Positions 33,376 through 41,818 of a DNA stretch of 64,000 nucleotides are shown in pieces. A model generated the notes under the pieces. The model was given only the letters and a program-made list of their open reading frames with translations. It was not told where the DNA came from and did not search any database. Numbering within the stretch: position 1 is the stretch's first letter; every line of letters begins with the position of its first letter. Made by a program: the position numbers and the translations under genes. This DNA comes from ZC4RG35 sp964571765 (lineage in GTDB: Bacteria > Actinomycetota > Acidimicrobiia > Spongiisociales > ZC4RG35). The stretch is taken from positions 1 to 64,000 of the forward strand of contig CAZNDH010000008.1 of NCBI GenBank assembly GCA_964571765.1. The letters run 5' to 3'.

Positions 33376-34721
33376 TGGACACGGGCAAGGATCTGGAGCA
33401 GGTCGACCTCTGGGTGGCCGGGACCGAGGAGCCCCGGTTCCAACCCACCGACGAAGGGGCCCAGGAGATGGCCGACGTGGAGACCGAGCCTCGCCTCGCC
33501 GAGCAGTCCGGCCGGGTAGTCGAGGACGACTACCTCTTCGACGACGAGGCCCCCGGCGAGGAGCGAATGATCGTCAACATGGGTCCCCAACACCCCTCTA
33601 CCCACGGTGTCCTCCGATTGCAGATCGAGATGGAGGGGGAGGTGGTACGGCGGAGCAAGCCGATCATCGGTTACCTCCATACCGGGATGGAGAAGACCGC
33701 GGAGCAGCTCACTTTCGGCCAAGGACCCACCAACGTGACCCGGATGGACTACCTGGCCCCGCTGCACTGCGAGCTGGCCTACTGCCTGGCAGTGGAGAGA
33801 CTCCTCGGGGTGGAGGTCCCCCCCCGGGCCCAGGCCATCCGGGTGCTGATGACCGAGCTCAACCGAGTCTCCTCGCACCTGGTGGCTCTGGCCACCAACG
33901 GGATGGACATCGGGGCAATCTCGATGATGATCTACGGGTTCAGGGAACGGGAATCGATTCTCGCCTTCTTCGAAAAGACCACCGGGCTGAGGATGAACCA
34001 CAACTACATCCGGCCCGGGGGCGTCGCCGCCGACCTTCCCCCAGGATGGAAGGACGATGTCGGCGCCCTACTCACCGAGCTGCCGGGCCGGATCCGCCAG
34101 TACGACGACCTCCTCGAGAACAATCCGATCTGGCTGGCCCGCACCAAAGGAGTAGGGGTGATCACTGCCGAAGAGGCGATTGCCTACTCGATCACCGGGC
34201 CGGCCCTGCGTGCCGCCGGTGTGGCCTGGGACCTGCGCAAGGCGTTCCCCTACTCCGGCATCGAGGACTACCAGTTCGAGGTGGTCACCGGTGAGAGCGG
34301 CGATGTCTACGACCGCTACCGGGTGCGGGTCGATGAGATCGGCGAGTCGCTCAAGATCGTCGAGCAGGTGATGGATGCCATGCCCCGAGGTGACTTCCGG
34401 GTGCCCGACCGCAAGATCACCCCGCCGCCCCGCGCCCGGATCGACGAGTCGATGGAAGCCCTGATCCACCACTTCAAACTGTTCACCGAGGGTTTCAAGG
34501 TGTCTCCCGGGGAGACCTATGCGGCGGTTGAGTCACCCCGAGGGGAGCTGGGCTGCTACCTGGTCTCTGACGGGGGTGCCCGCCCCTACCGGATGCACAC
34601 CCGGGCCCCCTCCTTCTACAACCTGCAGGGCCTGCCCATCGCCATGGTCGACAGCTTGATGGCCGACACCGTGGCCACCATCGCCTCGATGGACCCGGTC
34701 ATGGGGGACGTGGACCGTTGA
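33375..34721 (+). CDS. nuoD: NADH-quinone oxidoreductase subunit D (first complex I)
   Basis: This 448-residue protein has a 70-residue acidic N-terminal extension before the conserved core NMGPQHPSTHGVLRL, IGYLHTGMEK, NRVSSHLVAL and the C-terminal MGDVDR. The quinone-site His of GPQHPSTHG is present. Start and stop overlap nuoC and nuoE by 1 and 4 bp. The extension is absent from the second copy at 54218. Confidence 0.96.
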   Translation: MDTGKDLEQVDLWVAGTEEPRFQPTDEGAQEMADVETEPRLAEQSGRVVEDDYLFDDEAPGEERMIVNMGPQHPSTHGVLRLQIEMEGEVVRRSKPIIGYLHTGMEKTAEQLTFGQGPTNVTRMDYLAPLHCELAYCLAVERLLGVEVPPRAQAIRVLMTELNRVSSHLVALATNGMDIGAISMMIYGFRERESILAFFEKTTGLRMNHNYIRPGGVAADLPPGWKDDVGALLTELPGRIRQYDDLLENNPIWLARTKGVGVITAEEAIAYSITGPALRAAGVAWDLRKAFPYSGIEDYQFEVVTGESGDVYDRYRVRVDEIGESLKIVEQVMDAMPRGDFRVPDRKITPPPRARIDESMEALIHHFKLFTEGFKVSPGETYAAVESPRGELGCYLVSDGGARPYRMHTRAPSFYNLQGLPIAMVDSLMADTVATIASMDPVMGDVDR

Positions 34722-35338
34722 GCCACTGGCCGGATCCCACCCAGGCCAGGGCCAGGGAGATCCTGTCCCGCTACCCGGAGAGGAGGTCGGCGGTGATGCC
34801 CCTGCTCTACCTGGCGATGTCCGAGGAGGGCTATCTCAGTGAGGAAGGCATGGCGGAGGTGGCCGATTGGTGCGGGATCACCCCCGCCCAGGTGCAGGCG
34901 GTTGCCTCGTTCTACACCATGTACAAACGCGAGCCCACCGGCCGCTACCTGATCTCCTGCTGCACTTCGATCAGCTGCATGCTCCTGGGTGCCGATGAGG
35001 TGCTCCATGCCCTCGAGGACGAATCGGGGGTCCCCCACGGGGAGACCGACCCCGAGGGTCTCGTCTCGGTGGAGCACGTGGAGTGCATTGGTGCCTGCGG
35101 CGGGGCGGTGGCCGTCCAGGTCAATTATGAGCTCATCGAGGGGGTCACCCCGGAGCGGGCCCGTTCCCTGGTCAACTGGCTGCGTGACGCCCGTCCCGGG
35201 ACCTTGGTCTCCGACGAGATGCAGGGGCTCTTCGGTGGGACCCGGTCGTTCGACTGGGCGATCAGGGAGAGCGTCGGCGCCACCGGCCCCTTCCCGGCCT
35301 TCCAGCCGCTGGGCACCGTCGGGGAGGACGCCAGGTGA
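34718..35338 (+). CDS. nuoE: NADH-quinone oxidoreductase subunit E (first complex I)
   Basis: This 206-residue protein binds the [2Fe-2S] cluster N1a with Cys pairs in CCTSISC and VECIGACG. The thioredoxin-like fold follows an N-terminal helical domain (ITPAQVQAVASFYTMY). The start is TTG in a TTGA overlap with nuoD. It is part of the NADH-oxidising module with NuoF and NuoG. Confidence 0.95.
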   Translation: MSHWPDPTQARAREILSRYPERRSAVMPLLYLAMSEEGYLSEEGMAEVADWCGITPAQVQAVASFYTMYKREPTGRYLISCCTSISCMLLGADEVLHALEDESGVPHGETDPEGLVSVEHVECIGACGGAVAVQVNYELIEGVTPERARSLVNWLRDARPGTLVSDEMQGLFGGTRSFDWAIRESVGATGPFPAFQPLGTVGEDAR

Positions 35339-36777
35339 CCACCCTTCTCGTCACCCGCCGAATGGTGGAGCACCCCACCGACTCCCACACCATCGAGCGC
35401 TACCTGGCTACCGGCGGGTATCAGCAGGCTCGCCGGGCCATGGGGATGACCCGGGACCAGCTGATCGAGGAGGTCAAGGCGTCGGGTCTGCTGGGCAGGG
35501 GTGGGGCCGCCTTCTCCGCCGGCCTCAAGTGGAGCTTCCTCGCCCCGGCCAGGCCCGCCTATCTGGTGGTCAACGGGGACGAGTCCGAGCCGGGCACCTT
35601 CAAGGACCGCCAACTCCTCGAGCGCGACCCGCATCAGCTCATCGAGGGGATCATCATCACCGCGGTGGCCAACGAGGTCCATCACGCCTTCGTCTACATC
35701 AGGGGCGAGTACTCCAAGCCGGCGAGACGGGTCCAGGCGGCGGTCGACGAGGCCTATGCCCAGGGCTTCCTGGGAGAGGGGATCTTCGGCACCGACTACG
35801 ACCTGGAGGTGGTGATCCATCTCGGCGCCGGGGCCTACATCTGCGGGGAGGAGACCGCCCTGATCAACTCCCTGGAAGGTCTAAGGGGCGAGCCCCGACT
35901 CAAGCCTCCCTATTTCCCGGCGGCCAAAGGCCTCTACATGATGCCCACCATCGTCAACAACGTGGAGACGCTTTCCCACCTGCCACACATCATGGAGATG
36001 GGCGCCGACAGCTACGCCTCGGTCTCACCGAGCCCCGATACCGGCACCTTCCTCATGTCGCTCTCCGGTCACCTCCGCCGGCCGGGCAACTACGAGCTGC
36101 CCCACGGGATCACCTGGCGGGAGCTGATCTACGACATCGGTGGAGGCATCCCCGGGGACAAGGCCCTCAAGGCGTGGATTCCCGGCGGAGCGTCGGCGCC
36201 ATGGTTCGTGCCCGACCTCCATCTCGACCTCGAGGTCTCCAAGGACGCCACCGCCGCGGCCGGCTCGATGCTCGGCTCCGGTGCGGTGATCGTCATGGAC
36301 GAGGACACCTGCATGGTGCGGGCCGCCGAGAGGGTGGTCCGCTTCTTCGCCCACGAGTCGTGCGGCCAGTGCACCCCTTGCCGCGAAGGCACCACCTGGC
36401 TGGAGATGATCCTGCGTCGCATCGAGGAAGGCACCGGGCGGGCGGTCGACCTCGACTTGATGGTCGACGTCAGCGACGGGATCAGCATCGGATTGGGCTG
36501 GCCTCCGAAGATGACCACCATCTGCCCGCTGGGCCCGTCGGCGGTGTCCCCGATCAAGGCGCTCAAGGACTACTTCCGCCACGAGATCGATGCCCACATC
36601 GCCCACGGTGGATGCCCGTTCGCGATGACCAATGGGGGGCCTCCCCCAGAGCCCGCCCCGCCGGGCGACGGCGGGGCCACCGAGGCTGGGCGATCAGCAG
36701 AGGCGGTCGGCGACCATGAGGATCACGAGGAAGGCAAGCAGCCGCCAGGTCCCCGCTCGATGGAGGAGGAGGAATGA
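35335..36777 (+). CDS. nuoF: NADH-quinone oxidoreductase subunit F (first complex I)
   Basis: This 480-residue protein has the FMN/NADH-binding stretch GLLGRGGAAFSAGLKW, NGDESEPGTFKDR, GAGAYICGEETALINSLEG, and the [4Fe-4S] N3 ligands SCGQCTPCREG plus the later Cys in TTICPLG. A charged Pro/Glu/His tail of about 45 residues after HGGCPF is an add-on to the normal length. It oxidises NADH on the cytoplasmic side. Confidence 0.96.
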   Translation: MTTLLVTRRMVEHPTDSHTIERYLATGGYQQARRAMGMTRDQLIEEVKASGLLGRGGAAFSAGLKWSFLAPARPAYLVVNGDESEPGTFKDRQLLERDPHQLIEGIIITAVANEVHHAFVYIRGEYSKPARRVQAAVDEAYAQGFLGEGIFGTDYDLEVVIHLGAGAYICGEETALINSLEGLRGEPRLKPPYFPAAKGLYMMPTIVNNVETLSHLPHIMEMGADSYASVSPSPDTGTFLMSLSGHLRRPGNYELPHGITWRELIYDIGGGIPGDKALKAWIPGGASAPWFVPDLHLDLEVSKDATAAAGSMLGSGAVIVMDEDTCMVRAAERVVRFFAHESCGQCTPCREGTTWLEMILRRIEEGTGRAVDLDLMVDVSDGISIGLGWPPKMTTICPLGPSAVSPIKALKDYFRHEIDAHIAHGGCPFAMTNGGPPPEPAPPGDGGATEAGRSAEAVGDHEDHEEGKQPPGPRSMEEEE

Positions 36778-39203
36778 GCGACCCGGAGATGGTCATGATC
36801 ACCATCGACGGGGTGGAGCGTGAGGTTCCCGCCGGGGAGCTGTTGATCAAGGCCGCCGAGGACGAGGGCACCTACATCCCCCGCTTCTGCTGGCATCCGC
36901 GGATGGCCCCGGTGGGCATGTGCCGGATGTGCCTGGTCGAGATCGACACTCCACGCGGCCCGGCGATGGTCACCGCCTGCACCACCACCGTGGCCGAGGG
37001 GATGGCGGTCGACACCGTCGGTGACGAGGTGAAGAAGGCACAGGAGGCCATCCTCGAGTTCCTCCTGGCCAACCATCCCCTCGACTGCCCGGTTTGCGAC
37101 AGAGGAGGCGAGTGCCCCCTCCAGGACCAAGCTCTCTCCCATGGTCCGGGGGAGAGCCGGTTCGTCGAGATCAAGCGGACCTACGAGAAGCCGATTCCGA
37201 TATCCGACCTGGTCCTCCTCGACCGGGAGCGGTGCATCCTCTGCGCCCGCTGTACCCGGTTCTCCGACGAGATCTCCGGCGACCCGCTGATCGAGTTCAA
37301 GGAGCGGGCCAACGTGACCGAGGTCAACACCTTCCCCGACCTGCCCTTCTCCTCCTACTTCTCGGGGAATACCGTCCAGATCTGCCCGGTGGGGGCGCTG
37401 ACCGCCAGACCCTACCGTTTCAAGGCCCGACCCTGGGACCTGGCAAGAGTGGAGAGCTCGTCGTTGTTCGACACCGCCCATCCCCGGGTGGAGGTCCATG
37501 CCAGCCAGAACGTGATCCTCCGGATCACCGGGGTCGACAACGATGCCACCAACCACGGCTGGCTCTCCGACAAGGCCCGCTTCGGGTTCGAGCATCTCGA
37601 CGTGCCGGAGCGGCTGACCACCCCCCTGGTCCGCCGCGACGGCGAGCTGGTCGCCGTGGGGTGGCACGAGGCACTGGAGATCGCCGCCAACCGACTCGAC
37701 CTGATCCGCGCCGATGACGGCGGCGAGGCCCTGGCGGTGATCGGAGGCGCCCAGGGGACCAACGAGGACGCCTACGCCATCTCCAAGTTCGCCCGGGTGG
37801 CCCTGGGCACCAACCACGTCGACTGTCGTGTGGACGATGCCCTGGGCTCGCACTTTCTCGCAGCCACCGTGGATCGGGCCCTGATCGCCGACCTGGACCG
37901 GGCCGACACCATCCTGGTTTGGGGTCCCGACCTCAAGGAGGAGCACCCGACGCTGTACCTCCGGGTGCGCCGCGCCGTCCAGGACCTGGGAGCCACCCTG
38001 GTGGTGGTCCATCCCCGGGCCACCGGTCTCGACGACCGGGCTGCCATCAAGCTCCACTACCGCCCCGGAGGCGGGTTCGACCTGCTCGACGCCATCGCCG
38101 ACGGCTCCCACCCGGAGGTGAGCCGGGCCCTGACCGCCGAGCGGGTGGTTGCCCTGGTGGGGACGACCGGGGTGACCGACGGCAGGCGACTTCCCGAGTC
38201 GGTAGCCGCCCTGGTCCGTCAGAAGGCGGCAACCTGTCGGATCCTTCCCCTCAACTCGCGGGCCAACACCTACGGGGCCCTGGACATGGGTCTTGCTCCC
38301 GACCTGCTCCCCGGCAGGGTGGCTCTCGACGCCGGGGCGGCCGCCACCCTGGAAGCCTGGTGGGGCCCGGTCCCATCCCGACAGGGGCGCGACACCGGTG
38401 GAATCCTCGAGGGGCTGGTCAGCGGTGAGGTGCGCGGTCTGATCTTGGTGGGGGCCGATCCCTTGGGCGACGTCCCCGACCGTGCGCTGGCCGTCGAGGC
38501 CATCGACGCCGCCGAGTACCTGGTCTCGATGGACACCTTCCTCCACGACTCCAACCGGGACGCAGACCTGATCCTGCCCGCAGCCACCTTCACCGAGAAG
38601 GACGGCACGGTGACCAACGTCGAGGGGCGGGTGCAGCGTCTCAACCAGCTGAGACCGCCTCCCGGCCAGGCACGGGTCGACTGGGCGGTCCTCGAGGACC
38701 TGGCGACCCTTCTCGGCAATGGCCTGGGCCTGGTCTCGGCGGAGACGGTGACCAAGGAGATCTCTGAGGTGGCTCCGGTCTACCGCGGGATCACCTGGGA
38801 TCTCCTCGACTGGGACCAGCGCGACGGGGTGGTGGTCCCACTCGAGGGTTCCCAACCACTGAGCCACATCCCGGTGGCGCTCGAGGGCAACCGGGCACCG
38901 TCGGCGGAACTGGTCCTCCATGCCGCCCGGGTGATGTACGACGACGGGGTCCGCCTCCGCCATTCTGCATCGTTGCACCATCTCGCCCCGGGGCCGGTAG
39001 CCCATATCAGCCCTGGAGACGCGCCCGGCCTCGGCGCCCGGGAGGGGTCTCCGCTGAGGCTGGTGACCAAGACCGGCGAGGGGGACTTCCGCGCGATCGT
39101 CGACGAGAGCACCCCCCGCGGTGTGGTCTACGTCCCCCTCAACCAGCCAGGTGCCGCTGCCCTCGGCACCGACCCGGTAGTCAGGGTGAAGGTGGTGACA
39201 TGA
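36774..39203 (+). CDS. nuoG: NADH-quinone oxidoreductase subunit G (first complex I)
   Basis: This 809-residue protein has an N-terminal [2Fe-2S] domain (CWHPRMAPVGMCRMC), the His-Cys3 cluster (DCPVCDRGGECPLQD), a 2x[4Fe-4S]-type region (CILCARC...ICPVGAL) and a molybdopterin-oxidoreductase-like C-terminal domain to the end. It joins the NADH module to NuoB/D. The start overlaps nuoF by 4 bp. Confidence 0.96.
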   Translation: MSDPEMVMITIDGVEREVPAGELLIKAAEDEGTYIPRFCWHPRMAPVGMCRMCLVEIDTPRGPAMVTACTTTVAEGMAVDTVGDEVKKAQEAILEFLLANHPLDCPVCDRGGECPLQDQALSHGPGESRFVEIKRTYEKPIPISDLVLLDRERCILCARCTRFSDEISGDPLIEFKERANVTEVNTFPDLPFSSYFSGNTVQICPVGALTARPYRFKARPWDLARVESSSLFDTAHPRVEVHASQNVILRITGVDNDATNHGWLSDKARFGFEHLDVPERLTTPLVRRDGELVAVGWHEALEIAANRLDLIRADDGGEALAVIGGAQGTNEDAYAISKFARVALGTNHVDCRVDDALGSHFLAATVDRALIADLDRADTILVWGPDLKEEHPTLYLRVRRAVQDLGATLVVVHPRATGLDDRAAIKLHYRPGGGFDLLDAIADGSHPEVSRALTAERVVALVGTTGVTDGRRLPESVAALVRQKAATCRILPLNSRANTYGALDMGLAPDLLPGRVALDAGAAATLEAWWGPVPSRQGRDTGGILEGLVSGEVRGLILVGADPLGDVPDRALAVEAIDAAEYLVSMDTFLHDSNRDADLILPAATFTEKDGTVTNVEGRVQRLNQLRPPPGQARVDWAVLEDLATLLGNGLGLVSAETVTKEISEVAPVYRGITWDLLDWDQRDGVVVPLEGSQPLSHIPVALEGNRAPSAELVLHAARVMYDDGVRLRHSASLHHLAPGPVAHISPGDAPGLGAREGSPLRLVTKTGEGDFRAIVDESTPRGVVYVPLNQPGAAALGTDPVVRVKVVT

Positions 39204-40294
39204 GCTGGCCCGGGTTCTGGATCGTGGTCCTCCGGGTGGTCCTCACCTTCGGATTGCTGCTGACGGTCACGGTGATCAACGTGTGGGCCGAGCGAAAGAT
39301 CCTGGCCGACATGCAGAGCCGGCTGGGGCCCACCCGGGCTGGTCCCTGGGGGATCCTGCAGACGGTGGCCGACGGGCTCAAGCTGTTCTTCAAGGAGTCG
39401 GTGACCCCGCGCAAGGTCGAGCTGGGGATGTACATGCTCGCACCGTTCCTCGCGGTGATCCCCGCCTTCCTCATCTTCATGGTTATCCCCTGGGGCCGCC
39501 CCTTCAGCATCGGAGGCCATGAGGTGGCCCTGCAGGGGACCGACCTCAACGTCGGGCTGCTCTTCATCCTGGCGATGTCGTCCATGGCGGTGTACGCCGT
39601 GGTCCTGGCCGGCTGGTCCTCGGGCTCGAAGTACCCACTGATCGGGGGGGTGCGGGCCACCGCCCAGGCGATCTCCTATGAAGCAGCCATGGGGCTGTCC
39701 ATGGTGGCGGTGGTCCTGTTCACCGCCACGCAGGGAGAGGGAGGCACCCTCTCCCTGGCCGAAATCGTGGCTCGCCAGTCGGGCAACTGGGGCGACGTCC
39801 TCCCGGTCTTCTCGGTGGTTCCCCGTTGGAACCTGTTTCCCCAGCTGGCGGCGTTCGCCATCTTCATGATCGCCATCGTCGCCGAGACGAACCGGGCCCC
39901 CTTCGACCTGGTCGAAGCAGAGCAGGAGATCGTCGGCGGGTTCCACACCGAGTACTCCGGGATGAGGTTCGCCATGTTCTTCCTCGCCGAGTACATCAAC
40001 ATCTTCTCGATGTCGGCGCTGGCCGCCACCCTGTTCCTCGGCGGCTGGAACGGGCCCACCTTCGACGGTGTCCTGCCCGGGTTCGTCTCCGGGCTGCTGC
40101 CCACGGTGTGGTTCCTGCTCAAGACCTACCTCATCGTCTTCGTCTTCTTCTGGATCCGGGCGACGCTGCCCCGGCTGAGATACGACCAACTGATGACCTT
40201 GGGCTGGAAACGGCTCATCCCGGCGGCACTGGCCTGGATCGTGGTGTCGAGCGTGGTCATGGGGTGGAGGCAATTCGGAGCACCCTGGAGCTGA
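39200..40294 (+). CDS. nuoH: NADH-quinone oxidoreductase subunit H (first complex I)
   Basis: This 364-residue protein has eight helices with conserved loops: WAERKILADMQSRLGPTRAGPWG, GGVRATAQAISYEAAMGL, ETNRAPFDLVEAEQEIVGGFHTEYSGMRF and FFWIRATLPRLRYDQLM. These acidic loops line the quinone channel. The start overlaps the nuoG stop. Confidence 0.96.
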   Translation: MSWPGFWIVVLRVVLTFGLLLTVTVINVWAERKILADMQSRLGPTRAGPWGILQTVADGLKLFFKESVTPRKVELGMYMLAPFLAVIPAFLIFMVIPWGRPFSIGGHEVALQGTDLNVGLLFILAMSSMAVYAVVLAGWSSGSKYPLIGGVRATAQAISYEAAMGLSMVAVVLFTATQGEGGTLSLAEIVARQSGNWGDVLPVFSVVPRWNLFPQLAAFAIFMIAIVAETNRAPFDLVEAEQEIVGGFHTEYSGMRFAMFFLAEYINIFSMSALAATLFLGGWNGPTFDGVLPGFVSGLLPTVWFLLKTYLIVFVFFWIRATLPRLRYDQLMTLGWKRLIPAALAWIVVSSVVMGWRQFGAPWS

Positions 40295-40295
40295 C

Positions 40296-40940
40296 ATGGG
40301 AATCATCACCGAGCTGATCAAGGGACTGGCGGTCACCGGCAAGACCATGTTGGGGACCATCACGGGCAAGGAGCTGGTCACGACCCCCTATCCCGATGTG
40401 ATGAGAGAGAAGCCCCAACGCTTCCACGGGCGTCACGTCCTCAACCGCTACCCGGATGGGATGGAGAAGTGCATCGGCTGCCAGCTGTGCGCTGGGGCCT
40501 GCCCCGCCGATTGCATCTACGTGCGGGGGATGGACAACGACCCCGAGCACCCGACCTCGCCTGGGGAGCGCTTCGGCTACGTCTACGAGATCAACATGCT
40601 CCGCTGCATCTTCTGCGGCCTGTGTGTCGAGGCTTGCCCCACCGAGGCGATCACCATGACCCACCTCTTCGAGATGTCGACCACCACCCGCGAGGACGCC
40701 ATCTACACCAAGGAGACGCTGCTCATGGACGACCGGGGCCGGGTGCCCCACATGTTCCCCGACGATCCTCTCGCCGACCTCGCCGAGCTCGACCGGGCTG
40801 ACGGGTGGCTCCGGGCCACCTCCCCTGCCGGGATTGCCGCCTACCAGGGCGAGGTGATGTGGCAGGGGACGCCGGGGCCGGCGGAATGGGATCCCGAGCC
40901 GTCCCAGGAGGCAGGCGACCGCCGAGGGACGTCCGGATGA
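40296..40940 (+). CDS. nuoI: NADH-quinone oxidoreductase subunit I (first complex I)
   Basis: This 214-residue protein has two [4Fe-4S] motifs (N6a, N6b): CIGCQLCAGACPADC and CIFCGLCVEACPTEA. The roughly 60-residue C-terminal extension is Asp/Pro-rich and not part of the core. It starts 1 bp after nuoH and overlaps nuoJ by 4 bp. Confidence 0.96.
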   Translation: MGIITELIKGLAVTGKTMLGTITGKELVTTPYPDVMREKPQRFHGRHVLNRYPDGMEKCIGCQLCAGACPADCIYVRGMDNDPEHPTSPGERFGYVYEINMLRCIFCGLCVEACPTEAITMTHLFEMSTTTREDAIYTKETLLMDDRGRVPHMFPDDPLADLAELDRADGWLRATSPAGIAAYQGEVMWQGTPGPAEWDPEPSQEAGDRRGTSG

Positions 40941-41461
40941 TCGAGGCGATCCTCTTCGTCCTGATGGGGACGACCGCGGTCGCCGGGGGGGTCGCCGTGG
41001 TGATCGCCCGCAACCCGGTGTACTCGGCAATGGGCCTTCTGGCCACACTGTTCTCGGTGGCGGTGCTCTATGTAGTCCATCTCGCCCATCTGGTTGCCGC
41101 GGTCCAGGTCATCGTGTACGCCGGGGCGGTGATGACCCTGTTCCTCTTCGTCATCATGCTCATTGGGGTAGACAAGAGCGAGACCCGTGATGAGCGCCTC
41201 CCCTACCAGCGGTTGATCGTCATCGTGCTCGGGATGCTCATCGTCGCCGGTGGTATCGGGATCACCGTGTTCGGTGACTTCGACTGGGTGCCGGCAGCGG
41301 CCGCCTCGATGTCGCCGGAGGCCACCAACGGCACCGTGCAGGCGGTGGCCGAGCCGCTGTTCACCGAGTGGGTGCTCGCCTTTCAGGCGACCGCCTTGCT
41401 CCTCACCATCGCCGCCGCCGGTGCCGTCGCCCTGGCCCACTTCCGCCGGAGGGGGAGCTGA
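40937..41461 (+). CDS. nuoJ: NADH-quinone oxidoreductase subunit J (first complex I)
   Basis: This 174-residue protein has five helices with the family motif VIARNPVYSAMGLLATLFSVAVLYV and VQVIVYAGAVMTLFLFVIMLIG. The ATG at 40937 overlaps the nuoI stop. It is a membrane subunit between the quinone site and the antiporter-like chain. Confidence 0.94.
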   Translation: MIEAILFVLMGTTAVAGGVAVVIARNPVYSAMGLLATLFSVAVLYVVHLAHLVAAVQVIVYAGAVMTLFLFVIMLIGVDKSETRDERLPYQRLIVIVLGMLIVAGGIGITVFGDFDWVPAAAASMSPEATNGTVQAVAEPLFTEWVLAFQATALLLTIAAAGAVALAHFRRRGS

Positions 41462-41763
41462 TGGTCGATCCCGGCTGGTACATGTCCCTCGCTGCCGCCC
41501 TCTTCACCATCGGCGCCCTGGGCATGCTGGTGCGTCGCAACGCCCTGGTGATGTTCATGTGCATCGAGCTGATGCTCAACGCGGTCAACCTCACCCTCAT
41601 CGCGGCGGGGCGGGCTCTCAACGACATCGCCGGCCAAGTTGCGGTGTTCTTCATCCTGGTGGTGGCCGCCGCCGAGGTGGTGGTCGGGTTGGCGATCATC
41701 GTCTCCATCTTCCGGCTCCGTTCGACCGCCTCCGTAGACGAGCTGGCGGAGCTCCGAGGATGA
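41461..41763 (+). CDS. nuoK: NADH-quinone oxidoreductase subunit K (first complex I)
   Basis: This 100-residue protein has three helices: RRNALVMFMCIELMLNAVNLTLIA with the conserved Glu in IELMLN, and VAVFFILVVAAAEVVVGLAIIV with the second Glu. Both are proton-path residues. It starts on the last base of nuoJ. A 55-bp spacer follows, the first break in the operon. Confidence 0.95.
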   Translation: MVDPGWYMSLAAALFTIGALGMLVRRNALVMFMCIELMLNAVNLTLIAAGRALNDIAGQVAVFFILVVAAAEVVVGLAIIVSIFRLRSTASVDELAELRG

Positions 41764-41818
41764 GCTCGCTTCACTCGCTCATCCTCGGTACCAAGTTCCA
41801 AATACTGGGGGTCACGGA
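41764..41818. repeat. GTAC-type spacer between nuoK and nuoL
   Basis: The 55 bp hold CTCGGTACCAAGTTCCAAATACTGGG. Similar GGTAC/TTGG-rich sequence fills gaps at 43706-43841, 55409-55508 and 57861-57924, each between nuo genes. No coding sequence was seen here. Confidence 0.45.
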